Source of the DNA: Phoronis australis
Taxonomy: Eukaryota > Phoronida > Phoronidae
Direction of reading: 5' to 3'
Assembly: GCA_002633005.1 (NCBI GenBank)
Contig: NMRA01000136.1
Coordinates: 2,593 to 63,655, forward strand
Length of the DNA: 61,063 bases
A model generated the notes under the pieces. That model was not told where the DNA came from. It searched no databases and was given only the letters and a program-made list of their open reading frames with translations. Made by a program: the position numbers and the translations under genes. Positions 33,060 through 43,821 of this stretch are shown here, piece after piece (the stretch's first letter is position 1; the number at the start of each line of letters is the position of its first letter).

Positions 33060-33600
33060 TCATTCTATAAAAAAACTAGGGCCTGAAAACCATTCAGAAC
33101 GACCACCAAAATTACTGGAATCGATACCCCTTGGAGCCAAATCGGTCGGGTTTTCGACAGTGCTAACGTGTTTCCATTGAGAGGGATCACTGTGTTCCCG
33201 TATTTGCTGGACTCGATTGGCAACAAAAACTTTGAACCATTTGGCGTAGTTCTGGATGCAACCAATTGTAATCTGACTATCTGCCAATAAAAAATTCCTT
33301 GAAGTTGTCGTACTCTAGTTCTTTCACTAGAATAGACCTGATCTTAACAGCTAATACAGCGGCTGTCAATTCAAGTCTGGCTACAGTAACTGGTCGTAAA
33401 GGCACAACTCTGTCTTTTGGCCATAACTAAGGCACAGTGAATCTCATCTTTAGAATTGATCAGACGGAGGTAGGAACATTCCCCATAGCCAACATTACAA
33501 GCATCAGAGAAACTATGTAATTGTACTGACACAATGTCACCAAAAGCCAGTGGTTTATAACACCTTTCGATTTTCAAACTCTCTAACTCTTGAAGACTAT
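33060..33600 (-). pseudogene. BEL RNase H
   Basis: The first acidic motif is HSFSDACNVGYGECSYLR. A frameshift near 33410 follows, after which VARLELTAAVLAVK carries the catalytic Glu; another shift near 33280 leads to MADSQITIGCIQN with the next Asp. The C-terminal part ends with NPTDLAPRGI. RNase H would degrade the RNA strand during reverse transcription. Confidence 0.75.
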
Positions 33601-34794
33601 TTCTCCATAGTTCCCACTGGGCCTTAAACCATCTGGAAAGGAAAAACCCCAGTCTACATGATCACTACAGAGTTGTTGCAAGATTTGCTTCCCTCGTGAA
33701 ACGAAAGGAGCAAGTAAACCTAATGGGTCATACACTGAAGATACAATGGCTAAAATACCTCGTCTGGACAGTGGCTTATCTTGCAGAGTAATTCTAAATT
33801 GTAAAGTGTCCGATTCAACACACCAATGCACGCCGAGTGCTCTTTCCAGTGGAAGCTTGTCGTGCGAGAGTTTCACATCATTTGGTTGACTTGAGCGATC
33901 ATTAGGATCAAGTGATTCCATCACTGTTTTAGAGTTGGACATAAACTTGTGAAATCTTAATCCACCTTTAGCGCATAGTGCCTTGGTGTTTTCAATCAAA
34001 GTAACCACTTCCTCGTCAGTCGGCACTGATACGAGTCCGTCGTCCACATAAAAATTTCTGTGAACAAATTTAGCGGCGTCGGGACCAAATTCACATTCAT
34101 ATTTTGAGGCATTAAATTTGAGCCCAAAATTTGCACATCCTGGAGAAGAGGTGGCCCCGAACAAATGCACTGTCATACGATACTCAGAGGGTTCAAAATC
34201 TATATTACCATCCTCTCACCACAAAGACCTAAAAAAGGTTATATGCCCCTGGTGTACGTGGAACTGACGGAACATTGCTTCAATGTCGCATATAAGGGCT
34301 ACCCTGTCTTGTCTAAATCGACAGAGCACACCAATTAAGGTGTTTATCAGATTAGGTCCAGATAATAAATGATCATTGAGGGATACTTCTCGAAACTTGG
34401 CGCTGCAGTCAAAAACTACTCTCAATTTATTAGGCTTCTTGGCATGAAAAAAGCCATGATGGGGTATGTAGTTAACGGAACCGTTTTCCAGCTCAAGCTC
34501 AGTAATCGGAACCTTTTCTGCAAATCCCTTATCAAAAAGATTATTCATAAAATCAACGTACTGTTGCTTATACTTGGAGTCAGACTTTAGACGTCTTTCG
34601 AATGATTTCAGACGTCGGAGTGCCAATTGCCTGTTATCAGGAAGTGAAGGTTCAGTGACCCTAAATGGCAGTGGCATTTCGTAGTGTCCATCTAACCTCT
34701 GGTGAACAACATGTTCTAAGATATTCAAAAACCTTAAGTCCTCTTGAGAGACTGAATCAATGGTAGACCTCTCGCAAAAATCTAGCTCAAGCAT
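33583..34794 (-). pseudogene. BEL reverse transcriptase
   Basis: Palm and finger motifs are clear: NKLRVVFDCSAKF, SLNDHLLSGPNLINTLIGVL, then an in-frame TGA at 34218-34216 where Trp is expected, and GATSSPGCANFGLK. The catalytic box is intact in NFYVDDGLVSV. The thumb region (ALGVHWCVESDTLQF, GILAIVSSVYDPLGLLAPF) follows. A frameshift near 33640 moves the frame before RNase H. Confidence 0.85.
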
Positions 34795-34799
34795 TTCAA

Positions 34800-35653
34800 T
34801 AATATCATCCGTAGGTATTTCCTTTACGCTGTTAGTGCTGTCAATCGGTTTATGAGAATCGCCTGTGCTCAGGAAAGAACTAACGGGAGCATCACAAGAA
34901 AGAACTCGAAGGCTTGTGCCGATCAGGTCACAGTCAATTTCTGAGTCATCTACTTGTTTAGAGTTAACTAAACCAACAATGCCTCATCCCAAAGAGGTCT
35001 CTTGGCCATACGGGCCACTATCGTTAGGGGAGGCTATAACCCTTTTGGGCATTAACGCATCTGGGCAACTGTATCCGATCAACAGTTCAATGTCGTAGTC
35101 ACGAGGTAGCCTTAATTTGTCAGCAATGACACTCAAATGGCCACTTTTTAGCCAATTCGGGGCTCGGATTATTAGACCTGTTTGCAGGAATTAATTCCCT
35201 TGAAAAACGAGTGGACTAGGAGATTTTCTGAGAATGGTTAAACCCACGTACGACAAGTCCATTAAAACTTTTGGCATTAATTTTCAAGTTATTTGCAGTC
35301 ATGGTAGACAACCACACTCTAGATTCAGTACCCTGTACATCACGCTCATTACAGGTATCCTGAGAAACGAAACAAGTATCTGATTGGGTGTCTAATAGCA
35401 CATAAACAAGCACCTCTTTATCAGGAACATTACTTTGTGAAACCCGAACTGGAATAATCAAAGAACTTGCACTAACGTTTTTAGAGCCATTAAGATGGAC
35501 AATATCACAAACAGCATTGTCATCGAAAGTTTTACAATCGTCTGCAAGTTTCGACTGTTTGACTTCACCTTGAAGGTATGTTGGATGAGATTTTTGACGA
35601 GTCTTACAAGTCAGTCGGGCTCTACATTGTTTTGAACGGTGGCCCTTGCGCAA
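34800..35653 (-). pseudogene. BEL protease region
   Basis: The active-site stretch is VYVLLDTQSDTCFV, with Gln where most retropepsins have Gly; I believe this DTQS form occurs in other BEL elements, so it is not necessarily a lesion. Downstream, after disturbed sequence near 35216-35160, the domain continues with LRLPRDYDIELLIGYSCPD and GPYGQETSLGWGIVG, the conserved end of the DUF1758 region, and then an acidic linker into RT. Confidence 0.7.
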
Positions 35654-37120
35654 ACATCCGAAGCAAAGTTGTGTGTCCCCTTCCCCTTTTTAGCGTCTCA
35701 GCCTGAAAATTGGGGCACTCGTACAAAATGTGAGCTTGATCACAGGAAAAGCATTTTGCAGAATTTACTTTAGGTAGTCTTGGTGCGTTCGTTTTAAATG
35801 AACTGGTACTCTGTTGTCTCAAACCCTTCGAAAAGCTGTTATCTGATTGAGAATTCGAAGATTTAACAGACTGCAATGATGAAAACGGGTGACAAGCTAT
35901 ATTTGCCTCTTTGGCAATAAATCTTTGAAACTCGGGAAAAAGTGGAGAGCCTCTGCCCCTTTCACGCCAGTCATCAAGGATTCTACTCCAGCGGGCCACA
36001 AGGTAGTCTGATAGTTTCATAACCAGTTTTCTGTTCTCACGACAATCATTTAATATATCTAAATTGCCTACAGCATGCATAGCTTACTCACATTTTTTTC
36101 AAAAAATCAGAAAACTCGCGGAGAGCAAGGCCGTCGCGTGCCGGAATTTTATTCCAAGGGTCTAGTTTATCCCTAAATGCGTTTACAATTACAAAGGGGT
36201 CGCCGTAGCGTTCTTCTAAGAGCTTCTTAGCCTCTGCATACATGTAAGCTAGGTGGGGTGTCAAAAACAAATAACTGTCGACCGCCTTTTTGGCAGGACC
36301 AGACTGATATTTTCCCAAATAATAAATTCTCTCTGTTTCTGGAATGGACTTATTATTAATTAGCGACTCAAAGGCGCATTTCTACCCTGGATATTTTAAC
36401 GGATCACCGTCAAAGATAGTAGGCTCAGGTAACGGAAGACGTCCTAGAATAATTTGCTCCGCAAACTTGGCAAACACACTGACTGAATCGTGAACCACAG
36501 AAGTAGTATTTCCAACAGTCTCATAACTGTAGTGATTGGGAGAAACAATGGGCGTGTTCGCTAAGCTGTGACACGTCTGACTTTGCCCACCCGCATAAAC
36601 AGGACTGCTAACATGAAGAGCAGTTGAATTGCTAGTAAAAGTAAATGATTGGCGTCTGTGCAAAATTTGGCATAAATTCCTTAACATCAGGATTTAGCTT
36701 AGCATCACCATTTGGCAGAGTAGGGTTTACATGAATATCGCACGAGTTTACATATTCCTGTACGAAGTCTTTACTATCGTCAGCTTCAGGTAAGTCGAAA
36801 CTACCAGTATTACTAGAACACAGACTATTAGCATCATTTGTTACATGAGATTCAGCCTTAGCTGCACTCAGCTTTTTCAGAGTTTTTAGTTTTTTCAGTT
36901 GAAGTTAAGCAATAGCAATTTTACTTTCCTGCCCAATAGCTTGTAATTCGAATTCCAACTTTTCCACTTTCGCATGAGGCTTTTTGGAACTGACCGAGGA
37001 CTTTGACTTTTTCGTGGACTTGTTAGAATGCACCATGGTCGTCTTCTTGTTAGTCAGGAACCCAGAGACACCAATTGACTTTTTCTTCACGGTCGGCGGC
37101 TCGCTCCCGAAGTGGCTCAT
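35622..37120 (-). pseudogene. BEL gag
   Basis: The start is probably MSHFGSEPPTVKK at ~37120, followed by a Lys/Ser-rich segment and an in-frame TAA at 36907-36905. The central gag domain (DUF1759-type) is clear: PEPTIFDGDPLKYPG, SIPETERIYYLGKYQSGPAK and AKKLLEERYGDPF. The C-terminal part contains FQRFIAKEANIACHPF and Cys-based knuckles (CFSCDQAHILYEC, then a second knuckle). Two or three frame changes separate the blocks. Gag forms the particle and binds the RNA. Confidence 0.75.
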
Positions 37121-37250
37121 TGTCTTCTTCACGGTCGGCGGCTAGCTCCCGAAGTGGCTCATTGTCTTCTTCACGGTCGGCGGCTAGCTCCCGAAGTGGC
37201 TCATTGTCTTCTTCACGGTCGGTAGTGGTTTGCTCCCATAGTAACTCATG
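37088..37250 (-). repeat. 42-bp minisatellite at the start of BEL gag
   Basis: The unit begins CACGGTCGGCGGCTAGCTCC and is 42 bp long, so exactly 14 codons; about 3.5 copies are present. On the minus strand each copy would encode MSHFGS-x-PPTVKK-T. The proximal copy has Glu (GAG) at x, while the next two have TAG. The gag start Met is therefore amplified, with stops in the upstream copies. Confidence 0.85.
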
Positions 37251-37267
37251 TTGAAAAGACTATCCGT

Positions 37268-38418
37268 CGATTTCATAAAGGTGGTTTAAAAAGCCAGGTT
37301 TAAGTCTTAAACCTGGTCTTCCTACACCTGGTCTAATTTTAGACTCAATTTGCATTTCACCAACGTGGTTTAAAAGTCTGAAGGCCTGGTTTTGTTAGAA
37401 CAGGGAGCCGGTTTAATAAAACCAGGTTTAAAGTATCTAAGCCACCCTGCTGTCACGATCTGGATTAACCCAATAAAGAAACTATTGAAGTGCTTCAATG
37501 AAACCTTGATCGCGTGGGTATACAATGGCACACACTAGTAGAATCAGTGCATACATTTGCGAAAAAGGTGTAAAAATTTTTCTCATGAGGAAAAGTGTAA
37601 TGTGTGTGACCAACACACGTATACACTCATTAAAGTACATGCTCACGATTAGCTGTAATATCATAAATGGCCAAAATTATTTCCGTGCCATATTAGTGTT
37701 TATTTTTCGCGGCCAAAGGGGGAGCAAGTCCCCTTCCCGGCAAAATTAAATCGGAGACCAATGGAGGTGGAACTCAGAAGAATCAGAAAATGCTGTCTTC
37801 AGTCAAACCCGTAGCGCTTATGACGATGACGCCCTGCTCGACCAGTCGTATTCTGAAGAATCTGCAGGACTCTATCCAGCACGAACTGGTCTGCACATAG
37901 GTGGATCCAAATGGATCAAGGGGTCCGGACTCCATTTTTGCTTGATTTTAGTGAGATCAAATCTATAATTTTCAAATTGTTGACTTGGTCCCCCCTTTTA
38001 AAAGTTCTCGACCGACCCCCTCCCCTTAAAAGTCGTGGATCCGCCCCTGCTTCGTTTGATCTTGTGTCGTCGTAAAACTGAATTTTGAAAAAGTTCCATT
38101 TTCGCTCTAAAACTGCGTCGTAAATGCACACCGCCTCATTCAGTTGCACCTATATCATGCAAGTCGTTATATTTAACAGTTAAACCTAGGTCTGACCAAG
38201 TCTAAAGTTAAACCTGGTTTGAGATCTTAATACAGGTCTAAAGAATATAGACTTCGTTGGTAAAATGAAAACTGACTTAGACCAGATCTAAATTGGAGTT
38301 AAACCAGGTTTTACTAGACCAATGGTCTAAACGTTAAGCCACCTTTATGAAATGCAGATTATCTTTAAGCCTGGTCTAAGTCCAGTTTAAACCAGGTTAA
38401 ACCACCTTTATGAAATCG
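37268..38418. mobile_element. 1.15-kb MITE with nested AAACCAGGTTT-type ends
   Basis: Outer ends are CGATTTCATAAAGGTGGTTT and its exact complement at 38399-38418. Both ~200-bp flanks are packed with variants of AAACCAGGTTTAA and TAGACCAGGTCTA in both orientations, and a second internal terminus-like copy (CCACCTTTATGAAAT) occurs at ~38339. The interior contains no transposase. It lies just upstream of the BEL gag, so it probably inserted into the BEL leader or 5' LTR. Confidence 0.75.
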
Positions 38419-38583
38419 GCTGTATAAGTCTAAGTGATGTGGCTCAATTTCGGGAGTGCCGACCATTTTAGTCAAAGTCATGCGAGGAGGCATTTTGAGA
38501 AGTTTGAACCAATACGTGATCCCGGCAACATAGTCATTAGTAAATAACGGCAACCGCCGACATGCGCTCGGTGCAGCATTGTT

Positions 38584-39230
38584 TCAGCATGAATTAGCTA
38601 CAACCAATACACGCCTGCAAAATTTAATTTGCACTTGTTCTAACCAGTTGTATTCTTGTAAGCCCCATATTTCGGCTCTATAGCATGAGCTGGGGTAAAT
38701 TATTTTATCAAATGTCTCAAAAGCCACACGTGGTTGAAATATGGTCCAGCTTCTTTGTAACTTGTCGACTGTAATGGCTATCCCCGTGGCTTGGACTGAC
38801 AAGGTCTGAGCAGCCATAGTCCACAATAACTTTGGCGTGAACACAACACCAAGATACTTGTAGCTTGCATGGAAATCACTTCGAGTTTTTCACCTTCAAA
38901 ATACCACATCTCGCAATTTCTCAAGGGACCTCCGTTTCTAAACACCATAACTGTGGTCTTCAATAAATTTACAGACACGCTCCATTCCTGGCAGAACTTA
39001 CTTAAAGCACCCAGTAGTTTTTGCAGTTTCACTGGAGATTAAGTACACAAAGACATATTATCAGCATATCACAAAACTTTCACATCGGAAAAATTTTGGC
39101 ATAGAAGAATACCATCGTCATTACTAGAATGGATACATTCTACAAAGTCATTAAGGTTTTAAATAATCACCATGAACTTCAACAATAAACTTTCAAAGAC
39201 AAGTGACTGTGTAGACTCGATCCGACACGT
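38584..39230 (-). pseudogene. LINE reverse transcriptase fragment
   Basis: The minus strand encodes, across frames and stops, HSSNDDGILLCQNFSDVKVL, then YADNMSL, the F/YADD catalytic box with the second Asp changed to Asn; then LQKLLGALSKFCQEWSVSVN, GGPLRNCEMWYFEGEKLEVI, FTPKLLWTMAAQTLSVQAT, and a C-terminal YRAEIWGLQEYNWLEQVQIK with RRVL. These are palm-to-thumb motifs of a non-LTR RT, of a type different from the relic at 18.3-19.2 kb. Confidence 0.78.
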
Positions 39231-39626
39231 GCTCTGTAATGAAACCTTGGACAAATGTAGTATTGAAACGAATGCTCAAATTTTACATAATGTTAAATTC
39301 GATAGTTGTTGTTTTTTGTAAATTGCATAGAAAATTAATTGTTCCACAATAACAATTTACATGTTTGACACGTCTTCACGTGATGTGACCAACATATGAC
39401 CTGTGTGAAGACATATGAATACAGTGCCTTCAACAATTTGCTTCTTAATATAAATGCGCTTCCCAGGTAGTACATGTGCGTCTGTTGATGTTGATTTTGC
39501 TTATAAGACTCGTTTTAATAGGTTAAATAGAAAACTCGCGCATACAGTTGTACAAACTTAATTTACTATTTGGACAGATTTATGGCAACACGTTACATAT
39601 AACTTTTGGCTATGGATATTCTCATG
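39231..39626. other. No gene recognised
   Basis: AT-rich spacer between the LINE fragment and the unidentified minus-strand frame. Confidence 0.5.
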
Positions 39627-40125
39627 CTACGACCGGTTATGGTTTGCGTTAATCACGGGCGGGCAGAGCCTGATAGTAGAAAGCAATACGAGTTCCTGAA
39701 TCGAAAGTTGACTGACAGGAAAAAAAAACACCGACCTATCTGTTTGAGAGACCACGATACCTAAGGCAAATCTCTGTTCACGAATCAAGACTGACGGACG
39801 ATCTGCATCTAACTTCGTCGTAGCCCCCATGCGGTTTAGTTTTTGAAAGTTTCCATTCATATGCAATGCCCTCGAAGAGCCCTCTCGTTTCTTCACTGCA
39901 AGATGACATGTGGCACGATTTTCCATTGAGAACACTCTTTTGGTATTCAGTATCTCTAAAAGGCGAGTTTATTGATCTGGGTTGTGTAATGAAGTGGTAA
40001 CCTGGTTGTTGCACTTCGATTACTGGGTGTGCTCGTAGTTCATTCCAAAGCGCAATAACCCCTCCTGAGAAGTAATAGCATGACCCTTGAATGTTTCCCT
40101 TTGAGTCGGTCGGCCTGCTGTTTCA
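39627..40125 (-). CDS. Unidentified coding-like frames
   Basis: The minus strand is open from ~40120 to 39778: CYYFSGGVIALWNELRAHPV, then EVQQPGYHFITQPRSINSPF and more. A possible acceptor (CTGAAACAG) precedes it at ~40120. A second frame, 39935-39627, overlaps it and also looks reasonable (KLDADRPSVLIREQRFALGI), suggesting a frameshift or an intron boundary between them. I cannot assign a family. It abuts the start of the repeat array. Confidence 0.3.
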
Positions 40126-40530
40126 GATTGCGGTCATTTCCTTGAAAGCGCCCACCGTGAGGAGATGATGTCTTACCCGATACACGAAGGACGATAATGG
40201 TGCGTAACTTCTGTCATTAATTACATTTTTTCTGGCTGATTGCTGTTACAGTTCTCCATCTGTGGCAACTGTTTGGTGTACAGGTAGTTGTAATACGTAA
40301 ATGTTTTAAGTGTCGGCTGTATTTTACAGTAGTTGTACTTTGGGTTATACTCATACATTAGTGTTCGGGTCGTGATGACGCACATTTATTCAAATGGATA
40401 TTCACTGAGAAGACTATGGCTTTAAGAGAAGAACTGCTGTCCGTGTAAATACTCTGAATATTTATTTGAATTTATGTATTTCTGTATGAGTAAGCAAAGC
40501 CTACGATATACAATAAGTGATATTATTAGA

Positions 40531-40577
<47 letters not shown>

Positions 40578-40612
40578 CATCATCACCATCATCATCATTA
40601 TTGTTATTATAA
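40531..40612 (+). repeat. (ATT)n microsatellite with ATC/ACC variants
   Basis: About 20 uninterrupted ATT units followed by CATCATCACCATCATCATCA, inside the first array unit. Confidence 0.95.
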
Positions 40613-40744
40613 AATGGATATATCTATCCATCTATCAAATGTATTATCATTAGCTTGCACTAGACGTTTGATACTTGACTTTCTGAATTTAACGCTCTTT
40701 CTAACCCCGACTAACAATTGTACTAACATACTAACTAGGACCCG

Positions 40745-41435
40745 TTTTAAGGATTCCGGATCCTATCTGTCCCGTGTTTTTGTGTCCCGGTGTTTGCGTA
40801 ATAGTCCAGACGCTAAGCGGACGAGTGTGCAAGTTTTAGCAACACTTGCCATTTAGGCCCACATGACACTTTTCAGGTGCTTTTCGATCCTGATTTAGGG
40901 CATAAGTTCTACAAATAATAAAGTAACGTGTTATTTTTATGCATTCTCCTTAGTTGCATTGGATTCTGGTCGTTGTCAGATAAAGCAATGCTTCCTGGAA
41001 TTTTGGAATGCAAGCTCACTTCTTGAAAATGCGGCTTTAGTTTTCGAGATTTCGGCTAGGTCGCAAACGGCGAACTTGGGTATGTTAATTTTCTTGGCTC
41101 ATCGAGCACTGACCAATGACACATGCATGTAGAACTCGGTGTGAAAGTAGCCATTGTCCCCTTGGAGAAATTGCCCGGCTTGCGTGTATTTGAATGAAGC
41201 ATCTGGCTAATCCACTGATTAACGTGCCAGTACACCGGCATTCAAATGCATGCAACAAGGACATTCTCTGCAGAGGGACAATCACAGCTACCACACCAGA
41301 ACACATAGAACTCTGTCCGATGCATTTAAAACTGGTCATACCGAACCCGGGACACGTACATGTGTACATATGTAGAATCCCGATATGCATAAAACGGGAA
41401 CACATCAGGATGACCCCCAACGTATGGATCAGAAC
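40745..41435. other. Sequence inserted in the first array unit
   Basis: The unit is recognisable up to ~40740 (ACAATTGTACTAACATACTA) and resumes at ~41440 (TCTCGTGATCGATAACTGCC). The ~690 bp between has no counterpart in other units, which have ~140 bp there. Both strands carry open frames over 41085-41481, but neither looks like a known protein. Confidence 0.45.
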
Positions 41436-41578
41436 AATGGTTCTCGTGATCGATAACTGCCTTTGTAGATTTTTCAATTAATCTCTAAGTATCAACTTGA
41501 AAACAATAGTTGATTTGCCGATTGCTGTATTTTATTTGAGCGACTTTGTAATTTGTTATAGCTGGGCTTTGTTTATCA

Positions 41579-41770
41579 TTAAAAGGATACCAAACTCGGT
41601 TTTGGCCTACTTACACATACTAAAAACGACTTTCCCCATCCAGTTCTCTGAAACAAAATAACGCTTTGTAACTTATCGGCAACCCTCAATAGTCTGGAGG
41701 AAATTTTGAAAACTTCTAACAAATTCTACTAAACGGGCAAGCGTGACCTACGCTTTTAGCAAGTTACACA
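41579..41770 (+). repeat. AAAGGATACC family, copy 3
   Basis: AAAAGGATACCAAACTCGGT to CAAAATAACGCTTTGTAAC aligns with 17356-17455. It sits in a segment (41540-42420) that replaces part of the first array unit. Confidence 0.6.
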
Positions 41771-43821
41771 ACACCTTTGGAAAAGGTCACTCGTCAAGGA
41801 CCACAACCTGCAATTTATGAGATAGAAAGTATGAGTTTTTTCAGTTGGTTCCTGCTTTTATTTTGGAAGATTGACACTAAAGATGCAAAACAGGTGACAG
41901 AAAGTGAATTGGTTGACATAATCATAATAAGGTTTATCATCCTTACGGGACTATACAGGACCACGACGTCCCGACGGGTTACTGTAACAGTGCATCAAAA
42001 AGTTCCTGCAGTGCCACTAATACGACTGACAACAGAGTTGAAAAGTGTATTACCGTTCAACTTTCATGAGAAAAAAGCATTTAAAATGTTTTACACTTCA
42101 GTTACAACTTCAACCAAATTTCTTTCAATGTATACTTCACAGTGTGAAATACACTCACCTCGGCTCATGTATGTTAAATTCGTCCTGGAAGGTTGACTGG
42201 ACTTTATTGCCAAGTATGCGATTTTAGCTAACTTTTTTACAAAATTAATGATTTTAACTCTTTAAATGCTTATATTATCGGAAACTAGAAACCCAAGTAG
42301 AATTTGAAATTTCGGTTTTTACTTGTGTGATATTCATAATGATTGCCTCACAAGAATATTTCCCTTAAGTAAAATTTAGCGAAAAAGAAAAGAAAAGCAC
42401 AGTAATAGCAAAACAACGGTATCGATAACAAGTTCGAATTTCATTTGATGAGAATGTTCCAAGACGTGATCTCAAAAAACTATTAATGTTTTAAAATATC
42501 ATGATTTTATTTTGAAATCGTTTTGTAAACGGTGTTTAAGTCCTTGGATTTGGAAGTTTTACATAAATCTGGACAGCTATTACTGAGATATAAAACTTCA
42601 AATTTGGGGAAATGTGAACTATTTTGAAGCTTCAAAGTTAGAAAAATGTTGACGTTTTTTCTATAGTCATACAGGACCTCGCCACAACTGGCAGTGCACC
42701 CGGCCAAGATATAGCTGAACCACCAACACAAAATTACACCAGAGTCGGAAAGGTAAAGTATCCCAGGAGCCTCTTACGTGAGGGCGTGCACCATGAGATG
42801 GTGTCTTACCCGATACATGAAGGGCGATAGAGGTGTGTAACTTTCGTTATTGATAACATTTTTGTCTGGCTAACACAGTTACAGTTACCCACCTGTGGCA
42901 AATGTATGGTGTCCAGATAATTGGGTTGTACTCAAGTATTAGTGCTTGGGTTGCGATGACGCACATGTACTTCGAATAGATAAAGCTCTACATCCATCGT
43001 ACCTATTACCATTTGCTTGCACTAAGCGTTAGTTACTTGTCTTGCTGGTACATTCGCGTTGACGCTAACACTCTTTTTAATCCCTACTAACAATTGCACT
43101 AGCATACTAACACCAATCCTAACATATCAAGAAATGCAGCATGAATAAATCCAAACGACGTTCAAGGTCACAAAATGCATGCTGAGTGGTGTTATTTAAA
43201 TTCCTCTCCAAATGCCAAAATCAAATGGAGTTGAACAGTGGTTCCCGTGATCGATTACTACCGTGGCAAGGACAAGGATCTTTGGATTAGTTTCCGAATG
43301 GCAAATTGAAAACAATAGTTGATTTATCGATTGTTTGTAAATTTTATTAATGAACGTTTTCGTTTATTTACTTACCATGCCTACGCCACAACGATACGAT
43401 CAGACTCACGGATAACCAAGACGGAAGAAGAAGCATGAAAGACTGAAAATTAACAACAGAAGACTAAAATTAAGTCACAGTGCATTAGTATAAATAAGAT
43501 GGAGCTCGATACTCCGAAGGTTCGCAAGCCTGAAGGCAAGTTATGTAACATTGAATGATTTTTTCAAAATACCCTATCAGGCAAATAAAAACGTTTCTAA
43601 AAATAGCCCTATCAAACTGATAGTAAAACAACTAATATTCTTTCAGACTTGTGTTGATCTTCGGATTTATTTATTTGTCGACTTGTAAACTTTCGGAGCC
43701 ATGAACTCTGTTCTTTCATACCTTCCACCCACAATTGTTCTCACTTGTAGTTTTCAATTCAGATCATATGGGTTCATTGTTTCGAGGGGATTAACTTCTT
43801 TCGAACCTGATTGTAGTTTTT

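Larger units (their letters stand above)
31255..37120 (-). mobile_element. BEL/Pao LTR retrotransposon, nearly full-length coding region
   Basis: Gag, protease, RT, RNase H and integrase occur in standard BEL order on the minus strand. A purine-rich tract (TTTGAGGGG) at ~31258 after the integrase stop is a likely polypurine tract, so the 3' LTR should begin near 31255 and run into the Kolobok-like element. No 5' LTR could be identified beyond 37120, where a minisatellite and a MITE intervene. Lesions are few: stops at ~36906, 34217 and 32368, and about three frameshifts in RT/RNase H. Confidence 0.85.

Noticed and set aside
39040-39075. Active LINE catalytic site
   Set aside because: The box reads YADN with stops on both sides, so the enzyme could not work.
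41085-41481. 130-codon minus-strand frame overlapping a 95-codon plus-strand frame
   Set aside because: Both strands are open over the same stretch, neither translation is protein-like beyond chance, and no splice or start context supports either.
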